The position numbers and the translations under genes were made by a program. This document shows, piece after piece, positions 26,532 to 35,000 of a stretch of 64,000 nt of DNA. Each line of letters begins with the position of its first letter. Positions within the stretch are counted from its first letter, which is position 1. The notes below the pieces were generated by a model that worked only from the letters and a program-made list of their open reading frames with translations, was not told the DNA's origin and did not search any database. Source of the DNA: Bradyrhizobium sp. 170 (GTDB lineage: Bacteria > Pseudomonadota > Alphaproteobacteria > Rhizobiales > Xanthobacteraceae); the NCBI RefSeq assembly GCF_023101085.1, contig NZ_CP064703.1:5890001-5954000 (forward strand), read 5' to 3'.

Positions 26532-27111
26532 CTATTCCTTGCGAGATGGTGGACGAAGCAAGGTGCGATAGCCGCCACGCATCAAGGCTAAGCCAGCCTG
26601 AACCAGGCGGATGGTGCGGCTGCGCAATTCGTGGGTCTTCCAGGCGCGTTCGGGGATGCGCTTTCGGCCGAACAGTACCTCGGCGATGACGCGATAAGAG
26701 GCACCATCTATGTGACCGTCGAGCGCTCGCAGGGCCAAGGCCAGTCTTTCGCGCCGCTGTGCCGAAAGCTGATGGAAGGCAGGTCCCGGCGGACGACCGT
26801 TGATGGCGCGCCACAGCCGATGTGAGGCATGCGCGCGGATCTCAAAGTCTGGATCGAGCGGCAGTTCGGCTGCGTAAGAGACACCTGCCTGCGGCGCCTC
26901 CTTCAGCCAGAGATGATGTTGCGCTCCCTGAATGCGCAACACGGCATGCCAGCCGTCCGATGCCTGTTTGATGCTGCCCGATGCAAGCTCGGTAAGCGGT
27001 AGCATCGCGCCGATGCCTTGCGAGGCAGACACGTTCCGGACGATCGGCAGCACCGTGGGCAAGGCCTCGGGTGCCCAGAAGATCGTTTGTTCGTAGAAGG
27101 ACCCCTGCGGG
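26532..27111 (-). CDS. DUF2285 activator segment (msi171-like), expressed by +1 frameshift from the DUF6499 ORF
   Basis: Open frame without a proper start: its first ATG/GTG/TTG-type codon is a TTG at 27062, already inside conserved sequence. Upstream of that it reads DPQGSFYEQTIFWAPEALPTVLPIVRN, continuing a family motif that begins in the other frame. The C-terminal DUF2285 domain is present (LALALRALDGHIDGASYRVIAEVLFG, then WKTHELRSRTIRLVQAGLALMRGGYR). In Mesorhizobium ICEMlSym(R7A) the equivalent genes msi172 and msi171 are joined by programmed +1 frameshifting into FseA, the activator of rdfS. The same layout here makes this the 3' half of an FseA-like protein. Confidence 0.82.
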
Positions 27112-27303
27112 TCATGAGCGAAAGCAGACGCCCCATCTCCTCCGGAATTCGGACGTCACCTGCCCGCCTTTCGGTCGAGCGTTCCGGTAAGCCATTCGAT
27201 AATTCTTACTCCGGCGGAGTGACTCCCAAGCGAAATCTGCCATCTCCCCTGATTTAATGGCGTTCTGATATGTCTCCGGTGAGCGCCAGTCGATGTCAGA
27301 CAC
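27112..27303 (-). CDS. DUF6499 domain protein (msi172-like), 5' half of FseA-like frameshift fusion
   Basis: 63 residues reading DWRSPETYQNAIKSGEMADFAWESLRRSKNYRMAY (in two parts) and ending EFRRRWGVCFRS, where family members continue with FxEQxIFWxPE. The frame stops at UGA (27112-27114). The mRNA reads UUU CGC UCA UGA CCC, and slipping +1 at UCA-UGA gives UCA GAC, joining FRS to DPQGSFYEQ. This is the same type of slow-stop shift used in bacterial RF2. The gene heads the leftward transfer regulon. Confidence 0.85.
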   Translation of the reverse strand: MSDIDWRSPETYQNAIKSGEMADFAWESLRRSKNYRMAYRNARPKGGQVTSEFRRRWGVCFRS

Positions 27304-27463
27304 TGCTCTGATCCCCTGCCGTACAACGATTACGGCTCTATCTCTATGAATCCTGAAGTTGTTGGGGAAGCCAGCAATTGTGCATTGCGTGATGCATGCG
27401 GGCGATCACGCGTTAGCGGGAGAAATCTGTTCTCGATTGCAAATTACTGGTGGCAAACTCTTG

Positions 27464-27751
27464 CTATTTGATCGCTCCGCCGCGAAGCAGATCGCGATAG
27501 CCGTGGTCTGCCATCCACTTTGCACGCGCCAAGTGACTATCAAATGCACTGCGGGCGCGCGACGGTTCACGATCCGGGTCGATATGCAACACGATCCGAG
27601 CAACTTCTTTCCACTCGGCGCCGTCGGCCTCGGCATCGAGAAGACGCCAATACGTCACCAGATGCTGTTCATCGTAGCTCGTGAGCACCGGATCATCCGG
27701 AGCTGTGTCGGCGACATCAGGATCGAGGGGTGGTCTCTGCATCATACCCAC
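27464..27751 (-). CDS. Small DUF2285 protein, QseM-like antiactivator
   Basis: 95 residues, almost entirely one DUF2285 domain. Key parts are VLTSYDEQHLVTYWRLLDAEADGAEWKEVARIVL (in two parts), PDREPSRARSAFDSHLARAKWM and HGYRDLL. In Mesorhizobium R7A the stand-alone DUF2285 protein QseM binds and blocks the activators TraR and FseA, keeping the ICE silent. Here it lies just upstream of the FseA-like gene and divergent from an XRE repressor, the same arrangement as qseM/qseC. The assignment is by domain and gene order. Confidence 0.82.
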   Translation of the reverse strand: MGMMQRPPLDPDVADTAPDDPVLTSYDEQHLVTYWRLLDAEADGAEWKEVARIVLHIDPDREPSRARSAFDSHLARAKWMADHGYRDLLRGGAIK

Positions 27752-27894
27752 AATAGAACGCCAAGAAGGGCTACGCCACGGTTCTGTCGCAATTCAGACT
27801 TTCGTCATACTTGGGATGCTGGTTTTTAAATCGGCGACCAAATCGGCCGCGCTCATTTGCGTTGCCGCAGTTGATAGCATGTCGGCAGACGAAT

Positions 27895-27924
27895 AGGAAC
27901 GATCGTTCCTAGAACGATCATTCC
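27895..27924. promoter_or_regulatory. Twin palindromic operators between QseM-like and QseC-like genes
   Basis: A perfect 16-bp palindrome AGGAACGATCGTTCCT (27895-27910) is followed 15 bp later by the imperfect copy AGAACGATCATTCC (27911-27924). They end 21 bases before the ATG of the XRE gene, inside the 194-bp divergent gap. Two tandem sites next to an XRE-family gene are what a self-regulating switch such as QseC uses. The rest of the gap (27752-27894) shows no further strong repeat. Confidence 0.75.
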
Positions 27925-27945
27925 GGTTCGGGTTCCCATACCGCC

Positions 27946-28173
27946 ATGGATCTCAAAGAGATCATGGCTGTAAACCTGCGTCGGAAACGCCACGATCTAC
28001 AAATGACGCAAGAGGAGTTGGCCGAGCGCGCAGGCTTAAGCGCGCGTTACGTCGGCGCCATTGAGCGCGGCGATGTATCAGCAAGCGTCACCGTGCTCGG
28101 ACAAATTGCTGAAGCATTGGGAACCGAACCGGGAGAACTGCTCAAGAGGGCGGCGCGGCTTAGCAGATCCTAA
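27946..28173 (+). CDS. XRE family helix-turn-helix regulator, QseC-like
   Basis: 75 residues forming a single HTH_3 domain: VNLRRKRHDLQMTQEELAERAGLSARYVGAIERG (in two parts), then VSASVTVLGQIAEALG. The start ATG at 27946 closely follows two operator palindromes, suggesting autoregulation and possibly a very short leader. In Mesorhizobium R7A, QseC controls the divergent qseM gene and sets whether a cell is competent for transfer. The same divergent pair is present here. It runs convergently toward DUF736. Confidence 0.85.
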   Translation: MDLKEIMAVNLRRKRHDLQMTQEELAERAGLSARYVGAIERGDVSASVTVLGQIAEALGTEPGELLKRAARLSRS

Positions 28174-28195
28174 GCCGCCCCAAACCAGCCGCGAA

Positions 28196-28220
28196 GCGCC
28201 CCGCTGGATGAGCGGGGCGC
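28196..28220. terminator. GC-rich hairpin between convergent XRE and DUF736 genes
   Basis: GCGCCCCGCT (28196-28205) and AGCGGGGCGC (28211-28220) form a perfect 10-bp stem with a 5-base loop. It lies 23 bp after the XRE stop and 17 bp before the end of the convergent DUF736 gene. There is no T-tract, so it is more likely a bidirectional barrier or mRNA-end stabiliser than a classical terminator. Confidence 0.55.
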
Positions 28221-28236
28221 GGGTACTCGGCTCGAC

Positions 28237-28557
28237 TCACTCCCCGTTCTTCCGCGGCCGCGACCAGAGCAGAGTGTAGCCTTCACCGCCCTCGTCGTCG
28301 AACAAGTTCGCGTAGATCGGCGCGTTGAACGATGGATCATCGAGCTTGAGCGAGAGGTAATCGCGGCCCTCTTCGGAGCGCTTCGACCAGGCTGCGCCGA
28401 TCTCGGCGCGGCCGACGTAGATGCGGTGGCTGGGAGCGTTATCGTTGGATCGGTTAGTCTCGGCGATGATACGGACGCCCTTGGCTTGCAGGCTCAGGGT
28501 GACGATCTCGCCTTGGAAATCGTTGCCGACCTTCTTGAAAGAACCGATGTTAGCCAT
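28237..28557 (-). CDS. DUF736 domain-containing protein
   Basis: 106 residues from the ATG at 28557, which follows CAGGAGAAGTGAC; an earlier in-frame start adds only a non-conserved stretch. The DUF736 family pattern is complete: NIGSFKKVGNDFQGEIVTLSLQ, APSHRIYVGRAEIGAAW, RDYLSLKLDDPSFNAPIYANLF and the basic end YTLLWSRPR. DUF736 proteins are very common on alphaproteobacterial plasmids and ICEs, possibly as single-strand or nucleoid-binding factors, but the function is not known. A large nested hairpin lies about 110 bases upstream of the start. Confidence 0.92.
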   Translation of the reverse strand: MANIGSFKKVGNDFQGEIVTLSLQAKGVRIIAETNRSNDNAPSHRIYVGRAEIGAAWSKRSEEGRDYLSLKLDDPSFNAPIYANLFDDEGGEGYTLLWSRPRKNGE

Positions 28558-28668
28558 GTCACTTCTCCTGTTGTGTTTCGAGCCCGCGACCACCGTGGCC
28601 TCGATGGCGATCTAGAGGCCGAGGACGATCGGCGACGCACCCGCTCGCGGGCCGGAGCTCAGCGGAGG

Positions 28669-28743
28669 ACGCCGTTGTTGCGACTTTCTTGCCTCGCGAG
28701 GAATGGGCGTAAGCCCAGGGGAAGAAAGTCACATTAACGGCGT
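28669..28743 (-). ncRNA. Nested hairpin leader element 1 (upstream of DUF736)
   Basis: On the plus strand: outer arms ACGCCGTT (28669-28676) and AACGGCGT (28736-28743), then five unpaired bases on each side, then GACTTTCTT (28682-28690) with AAGAAAGTC (28722-28730). A tip hairpin TGGGC-GTAA-GCCCA (28704-28717) lies inside. The linker GCCTCGCGAGGAA lies before the tip and GGGG after it. The element is preceded by TCAGCGGAGG. The element at 30769-30843 has the same plan and linkers with different stem sequences. Because DUF736 lies downstream on the minus strand, a minus-strand leader RNA is the likeliest form. The rest of 28558-28983 holds no recognised gene. Confidence 0.65.
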
Positions 28744-28983
28744 TGCGGCTCAGACGATCGAGGCGTAGCCGGTCTTCGGCCAGATCAAGCCATCAAAGAG
28801 GCCACGTGGGTCCGCGTGCTGAACCGCAATCTCGGAAGAAGACTTGGCGAATCTCGGTTGAGCTGCACAAGAGGTTGGTATGGTTCGGCGCAGAAAGAGA
28901 AACAATCCGCCGCAAAGGGCGGTATCGTCCCGGAAGGAATGATCGAGCGCGGCGCGCCGCGCGATCGCAGCAATGTGGACCAG

Positions 28984-29097
28984 GCGGAGATTGGGGCTTG
29001 GTCAAAGCGCTCCGACGAAAAGCGGGGTTACCTCTCCCCCGAGCTCGATCACTCCTCGGTCAACGTGGCGCCCTGTGCGACCTTGCCCGACCGATAA
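28984..29097 (+). pseudogene. DUF736 remnant on the opposite strand
   Basis: The plus-strand frame reads AEIGAWSKRSDEKRGYLSPELDHSS followed by a degenerate end. It aligns with AEIGAAWSKRSEEGRDYLSLKLDDPS of the intact DUF736 protein at 28237-28557. Only the C-terminal third remains and the last residues diverge. This is a broken inverted copy, probably left by an old duplication within the element. Confidence 0.65.
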
Positions 29098-29241
29098 TGG
29101 CGACGAAGCGTCATCGCTCATGCGTGGCTGCTGTGAGCACCGGTCGAGGCATGTTCTCCGCCACCCCGGCCGATTCCAACGGGCGGGTCTCCGCGAAAAC
29201 GGTCAAGCGCGTCCATGCTGTGCCTCCAATGCAAACCGCAC

Positions 29242-29727
29242 CTAGGCAAGCGAAGGCCTCACGCCAAGGAGCGAAGGCACCCCGATCTGCGACAGGGCGA
29301 ACATCATATGATAGCCAGCGATAGCCGCAGGGACGGCGAATGCGGTTGCGATTACGATGCGCAAGGTCCGGGAGCGACTGACCGCGACGGCGACCTGACC
29401 GACAGCAAGCGTCAGTGCGCCGGAGGCCAATCCGACCAGCAGCGCGCCGACGACGCCGGCGCAGCCATGAAACGCCAACATCCCGACGCTGAGTGCGACG
29501 AAAAACGGCAACGCAGAGACCGCCAGCGCAAAAATCAGCCAGCAGAACAAACCGATACCAAGTGTGTTGAGGACAAGCCCAAGGGCAAGCATGGCGGTGG
29601 CTCCAATGCATAGATGTACTGGTCGCGCCTTCCACCACCACCGCGGCGCGGCTTCGGAAGTAGTATCGAAACGAGGCGGAGTTGCGGCGTGCAACTCCGT
29701 CCTGGAGGCGAGCAAGACGGCGCTCAC
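29242..29727 (-). CDS. Hypothetical membrane protein
   Basis: 161 residues with a soluble N-terminus ending WWWKARPVH and then three or four hydrophobic helices (about 42-60, 62-82, 88-115 and 118-145). The start is probably the GTG at 29727, which overlaps the DUF2493 stop by four bases (translational coupling). I recognise no family. The co-transcribed neighbours suggest an ICE maintenance or transfer accessory role. Confidence 0.65.
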   Translation of the reverse strand: MSAVLLASRTELHAATPPRFDTTSEAAPRWWWKARPVHLCIGATAMLALGLVLNTLGIGLFCWLIFALAVSALPFFVALSVGMLAFHGCAGVVGALLVGLASGALTLAVGQVAVAVSRSRTLRIVIATAFAVPAAIAGYHMMFALSQIGVPSLLGVRPSLA

Positions 29728-30647
29728 GCGCCGCCGAACTTCCAGACGGGAATGCCCAGCCGCTTCGCCTTGTCGGCAAGGTTGTCCTGGATTCCGGTGC
29801 CCGGGAAATGCATGACGCCGATCGGTACGAGTTCGAGCATGGCATCGTTGCGCTTGAACGGCGCTGCCTTAGCGTGCTTGGCCCAGTCTGGCTTGAAGGC
29901 GATCTGTGGGACCTTCCGGGTGATCGCCCATTTGGACGCGATCAATTCGGCGCCCTTTGGCGAGCCGCCATGGATCAGGACCATGTCGGGATGCTTGGCG
30001 TGAACCTTGTCGAGGCGATCCCAGATCAGGTGATGGTCGTTGAAGTCGAGGCCGCCGGTGAGTGCGATCTTCGGCCCCGGTGGCAACAGGACCTCAGTCT
30101 CGGCGCGGCGCTTGGCGGCGATAAAGTCTCGGGAGTCGATCATTGCCGCGGTAAGCGTACGATGGTCGACAAGTGAGCCGGATCGCGGGCGCCAGGACGA
30201 ACCGGTGTGGACTTCATACTGCTCGATGGCCTGATCGCGGAAGAGTTCCAGGCAGTTGCGGCGCTCGATCAGTGTGATGCCTTCGGCCGTCAGGCGCTCG
30301 AGTTCGACCGATCGCACCTCCGAGCCATTCTGCTCGCGCTGGCTCTTGCGTTGAGCTTGTTCGTTGTCATCGAGTTGGCGATTAATTCGGTCCGCGGCAC
30401 GGTGGAACAGGTTGACGGTCGACCAGAGCAAATCGCTAAGGTCCGGCTCGAGCTGGGTGTCGCTCAAGGTGGCAACCAAAGCGTCGAAGATATCGGCGAC
30501 GGCGCCGGCGATCATCTTGCCCTCGGGAAGAGGTCTCGGATCTGGCTCATCGTCAAATGGACGGTAGCCGAAGAGCTGCAATTCGCTGAGAACGTGGTCG
30601 CTCGGAGAGGTGGCGTGCGGCGGTTCGATGTCGTCATGGTCGGTCAT
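29724..30647 (-). CDS. DUF2493 domain-containing protein (SLOG-like fold)
   Basis: 307 residues. The N-terminal half is helical and acidic (LSELQLFGYRPFDDEPDPRPLPEG; LVATLSDTQLEPDLSDLLWSTVNLFHRAADRINRQLDD, in two parts). The C-terminal half is the DUF2493/YspA-like SLOG domain: KIALTGGLDFNDHHLIWDRLDKV, VLIHGGSPKGAELIASKWA and MLELVPIGVMHFPGTG. SLOG domains bind nucleotide-derived ligands. The DUF2493 protein is a standard ICE passenger beside toprim and ParB genes. A nested hairpin leader lies about 120 bases upstream. Confidence 0.88.
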   Translation of the reverse strand: MTDHDDIEPPHATSPSDHVLSELQLFGYRPFDDEPDPRPLPEGKMIAGAVADIFDALVATLSDTQLEPDLSDLLWSTVNLFHRAADRINRQLDDNEQAQRKSQREQNGSEVRSVELERLTAEGITLIERRNCLELFRDQAIEQYEVHTGSSWRPRSGSLVDHRTLTAAMIDSRDFIAAKRRAETEVLLPPGPKIALTGGLDFNDHHLIWDRLDKVHAKHPDMVLIHGGSPKGAELIASKWAITRKVPQIAFKPDWAKHAKAAPFKRNDAMLELVPIGVMHFPGTGIQDNLADKAKRLGIPVWKFGGA

Positions 30648-30768
30648 GGGAGGAGGTCCTTTGCCGGATCGGCCGCGCCCATCGCGGCCTTCGTGGCGAT
30701 CACTCAGGCGGCGGGCGGAGCGGGGCCAGAACCCGGAGCAGCGCGGAGGGCCGAAGCGTCAGCGGAGG

Positions 30769-30843
30769 ATGGCGAAGGCCGGCTATTTTGCTTCGCGATG
30801 CAAAGGCCCGAAGGGCCGGCGGAAAATAGCCGGACGCAGCCAT
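30769..30843 (-). ncRNA. Nested hairpin leader element 2 (upstream of DUF2493)
   Basis: Outer arms ATGGC (30769-30773) and GCCAT (30839-30843) are followed by five unpaired bases on each side. Inside are CCGGCTATTTT (30779-30789) with AAAATAGCCGG (30823-30833), then a tip hairpin GGCCC-GAA-GGGCC (30805-30817). The linkers GCTTCGCGATGCAAA and GGCGG match those of element 1 at 28669-28743, as does the preceding TCAGCGGAGG, while the stems differ completely yet still pair. It occupies the 304-bp gap between DUF2493 and toprim genes, which holds no other gene. Confidence 0.65.
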
Positions 30844-30951
30844 TGACGGCCCGGGCCGCTTGCCGGCCGATCGCCCTCTAGAAGGCCGTGGTCGCGGCCT
30901 CTCCGGAATTGGACCGCCACGACCGAGCTGTCGGCGTGCAGCCAAACGCGC

Positions 30952-32016
30952 CTATTCGACAGCGGTCGACAAGAGAAGGAAGCGGGAGACGTCCTCTGGT
31001 ACGAGTTGCATCCGCAACGCCGTGCGGAGGACATCGAGACCGAAGATGTGCAGATCTTCGTTAAAGTCACCAAGGCGGGGTGACAACGTGATCGCTTCGA
31101 TGCCGGCGGCTTCTGCGCGCTGAGTCAGGATTGCCCGGACCGCGTCTCCGGCAGCATCGGCGTCGCGCGCGATGTACAGCCGACGCAAACTCGAGGACAG
31201 CAGCATGGCCGAGAGGTGATTGGCTGAAAGCGCTGATGCCATCGGCAAGGTCGGAAGGACACAACGCAGCGACAGCATGGTCTCGATGCCTTCGCCGGCG
31301 ACAAGTACGTCATCGTCCGCCACGCCAAAACGAACCGCATTGCCGAGCAGATCACCCATGGCTCGTCGCGGTGTGTCGATCGGGGCTTTGCCGAGTCGAA
31401 GGCGGTCAAAGCCGTCCGGATCGAGCCACGTACGGTGCACACCGGTGATCCTGCCATCGAGGTCGGTGACACAGGCGATCATCGCTGGCCAGGTCTCGGT
31501 CGGCAAGTGCTCGTCAGGCCGGTAGTAGCAGCGCGGATGGAAGCGCAGGCTGCCACCATGGTACACGTGGGCTATTCCGCGACGCTGCAAATAAGTCTCA
31601 ACGACGGTACCCTCAATCGGACCTGAGATCGCAAACAGCCGTCTTGCCGCCTGTTGTGAGCCGGCCGCTACTGAACGGCGAGCCGGCTTTAAGACGCGAT
31701 CCGGTTCAGCACGGGGCAGCTTGAGAAAGCGTCTTGCCTCCTCGGCGACGGCTCGGAAGTCACGAAGGCCAAGGCTTTCCCTGACGATGTCGAGGAGATC
31801 GCCATGCTCGCCGGTCGCGGCGTCGGTCCACTTGCCGGCAGGCCCCTTCGGCGAGTCCTGGAGCCGCACGAACATCGAGCGGCCCGGCGTATTTTGCACG
31901 TCGCCAACTAGCCAGTACCGCCCCTGGCGCTTGCCATTCGAGAGGTAGTGACGGCACACCGCTTCGGCCTCGCGCGCGAGGCGGTGTGCCAGGTCGGAGG
32001 CGTCGCGGACCATCAC
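30952..32016 (-). CDS. Toprim domain-containing protein (primase-like)
   Basis: 354 residues. The N-terminal DUF7146-like region has HGDLLDIVRESLGLRDFRAVAEEARRFL (in two parts). The C-terminal toprim domain has the acidic metal site: Glu242 in AGEGIETMLSL, then Asp285 and Asp287 in YIARDADAAGDAV. This fits a plasmid-type primase/toprim enzyme acting on single-stranded or newly transferred DNA. It overlaps the strawberry-notch-like gene upstream by four bases, so the two are coupled. Confidence 0.88.
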   Translation of the reverse strand: MMVRDASDLAHRLAREAEAVCRHYLSNGKRQGRYWLVGDVQNTPGRSMFVRLQDSPKGPAGKWTDAATGEHGDLLDIVRESLGLRDFRAVAEEARRFLKLPRAEPDRVLKPARRSVAAGSQQAARRLFAISGPIEGTVVETYLQRRGIAHVYHGGSLRFHPRCYYRPDEHLPTETWPAMIACVTDLDGRITGVHRTWLDPDGFDRLRLGKAPIDTPRRAMGDLLGNAVRFGVADDDVLVAGEGIETMLSLRCVLPTLPMASALSANHLSAMLLSSSLRRLYIARDADAAGDAVRAILTQRAEAAGIEAITLSPRLGDFNEDLHIFGLDVLRTALRMQLVPEDVSRFLLLSTAVE

Positions 32017-35000
32017 GCAGCCTCCCGTTCGACGATGCGATCGATTGGGTAGTGGTCGAGCACCTTCGCCAGGATTTCGATGCCATCAGTGTCGGTTGGC
32101 AGGAACATGCGCAGCTTCCAGGAGATGATCTCCCCGAACAGGCCGTAAGCGCGCAGCCGGTCGCGCATTGCGTCGTTGAATCCGGAAAGTTCGATGCGGT
32201 ATGCACCCATGACCCGAACGCGGCGGAGCTGGAGGCCTTCGGCGAGGTCGAGGACGGCCCGGCCCTCCATCAGCGCGGCAAAGGCGGCGTCGATCGCGAG
32301 CTTGGGCGCGTCGGCCGCAAGGACATTCGCGACCCAGGCGGCCAAGACCTTGCGCCCAATGACGCGCTCGCCGGCATCCGTTTGCAGCCGATAGACCCGG
32401 GTCGACTCGTTCGGCAGCCGCTTCCAGATCGGCAGCAACAAGCCCGCCACGATATGGATCGTGCTTTCGGTGAACTCGGGGACCTCGGCAAGCTCGGCCA
32501 GCCAAAGCGCGGTGAAACGATCACGGTCGGCTTCAACCCAATGGCTTTCCGCCATCAGCTTCAAGGGGACGCTGTGCTGCTCCATCGGTCGGATCAGACG
32601 GACGCGCCTCTCGATCTCGCCGTCGTCGAGCATGAAGCTCGGGGCTGGGACCTGCACGGCGGCTCGTCCCGAGCGCTCATTGATCAACAGGACGGCACGT
32701 CGATCGGAAAGACGACCAAGAGCATCATCCAGGCTCACAGGATGATTGCGCTGGCGCTGAGTGATCGTGAGGAGCCGGGTCTCGGCACCGGTTGCCGGGT
32801 GAACATAGATTGTCCGCCGATCGGTGACGACAAAACTCTCGGCGCGGAGGGTTTCCAATCCGACGTCATAGGTGCCTGACGCGACGGCGCCCTCGATGCG
32901 AGCGAACAATAACTGCTCGAAAGCGGTGAACAGGATATTCTGCAGGTCGATGGTAAGCGCCAGCAACCTGTTCAGGAAGGTCGTGATCGGGGGCAGTTCG
33001 TCCTTGAGCCCGTTGGTATCGGTGAGCTTCAAACCGGTTGCGTCCTCAAACCTCTCGAGCGAGCATCCCTCAACCTTGCCGCGCGCCAGCAGCATGTAGA
33101 GCTGACGCAACGCATCGCGGCCATACTGGCTTTCGAGGTTGTCCTCGGGCCGGAACAGGCCCTGCCCTCCGGTCTGGCGTTGACCTCGCGTGATGGCGCC
33201 CAACGTGTCGAGCCGGCGCGCGATCGTGGAGAGGAAGCGCTTCTCTGCCTTTACGTCCGTCGCGATCGGTCGGAACAGCGGCGGTTGCGCCTGGTTGGTC
33301 CGGTTCGTGCGGCCGAGGCCCTGGATGGCGGCATCCGCCTTCCAGCCGGGTTCGAGCAGGTAGTGAACCCGCAAACGGCGATTCCGTGCCGATAGCTCGG
33401 CATGGTAGCTCCTGCCCGTGCCGCCGGCATCGGAGAACACGAGGATGCGCTTGGCATCATCCATGAACGCCGCGGTCTCAGTGAGATTCGCCGATGCAGC
33501 ACGGTTCTCAACGATGAGGCGCGTGCCCTTGCGGATCACGCGGCGGGAGCGACCCGTGACCTCTGCGACCATGTCCGTTCCAAATCGCTGGACGATCTGG
33601 TCGAGGGCGCCTGGCACCGGCGACAATGACGCAAGCTTCTCGATGAGCCGGTCGCGGTGGGCGACGGCCTCCCGGCTTTCGACCGGCTGGCCGTCGCGAT
33701 AGACGGGCCGGGAGCAGAGGTTGCTTTCCGAGTCCGTGAAGGGCTCGTAGAGCTGAACCGGGAAGGAATGGGCGAGATAGTCGAGGACATATTCGCGAGG
33801 GGTAATGTCGACCTGGACGTCGGCCCACTCCTCTGTCGGGATCTCGGCGAGGCGGCGCTCCATGAGGGCTTCGCCTGTCGAGACGATCTGGATGACGGCG
33901 GCGTGTCCAGCGTCAAGATCGTGCTCGATCGAGCGGATCAGCGATGGCGTCTTCATCGAGGTCAAGAGATGGCCGAAGAAACGCTGTTTGGCGCTTTCGA
34001 AAGCAGATCGGGCCGCGGACTTTGCCTGTCCATTCAGCGTACCGGTCTCGCCCGTGATGTTGGCGGCCCGCATCGCCGCCTCGAGGTTGTTATGGATGAT
34101 GCTGAACGCACCGGCATAGGCATCATAGATGCGGACCTGTTCGGGCGTGAGCTGATGCTCGACAAGGTCGTATTCGACACCCTCATAGGACAGCGAGCGA
34201 GCGGCATATAGACCGAGCGCCTTGAGGCCGCGCGCCAGCACTTCCATCGCTGCGACGCCGCCCGCCTCGATCGCCTCGACGAACTCGGCCCGGGTCGCGA
34301 ATGGAAAATCTTCACCGCCCCATAATCCCAGCCGCTGGGCATAAGCGAGATTCTGGACCGTGGTGGCGCCGGTCGCGGAGACATAGACCACGCGGGCGTT
34401 CGGCAAGGCGTGCTGGAGTCTGAGGCCGGCGCGCCCCTGCTGAGAGGCCGCCTGGTCACCGCGCTCGCCCTTGCCGCCAACCGCGTTTTGCATGGCGTGG
34501 CTCTCGTCGAAGACGATCACTCCGTCGAAATCGGAGCCCAACCATTCGACGATCTGCCGCACGCGCGAAAGCTTCTCGCCGCGCTCGTCGGTGCGCAGCG
34601 TAGCGTAGGTGGTAAATAGGATGCCTTCCGCCAGCCGGATTGGCGTGCCCTGCCGGAAACGTGAAAGCGGCGTAACAAGGAGCCGCTCCATCCCAAGCGC
34701 CGACCAATCGCGCTGTGCATCTTCGATCAGTTTGTCGGACTTGCTGATCCAGACCGCGCGGCGGCGGCCCTTAAGCCAGTTGTCGAGCAGGATACCTCCG
34801 ACTTGCCGCCCCTTGCCCGCGCCCGTGCCATCACCCAGGAACCAGCCCCGGCGAAAGCGAACGGCGTTTTCCGCGTCATCGCTCGCGGCTGCCACGACGT
34901 CAAAAGTCGCGTCGACTGTCCAGGTGCCTGCGAGAACGGTGGAATGCGCCTCGCCCGCATAAATGATGCTCTCGAGCTGAGCGTCAGACAAAAAGCCATC

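Noticed and set aside
27380..27397. Possible tra-box (TGCAT-N6-ATGCA) upstream of the FseA-like gene
   Set aside because: Spacing does not fit the TraR consensus and it lies downstream of the FseA-like promoter direction's expected site; no TraR gene is present.
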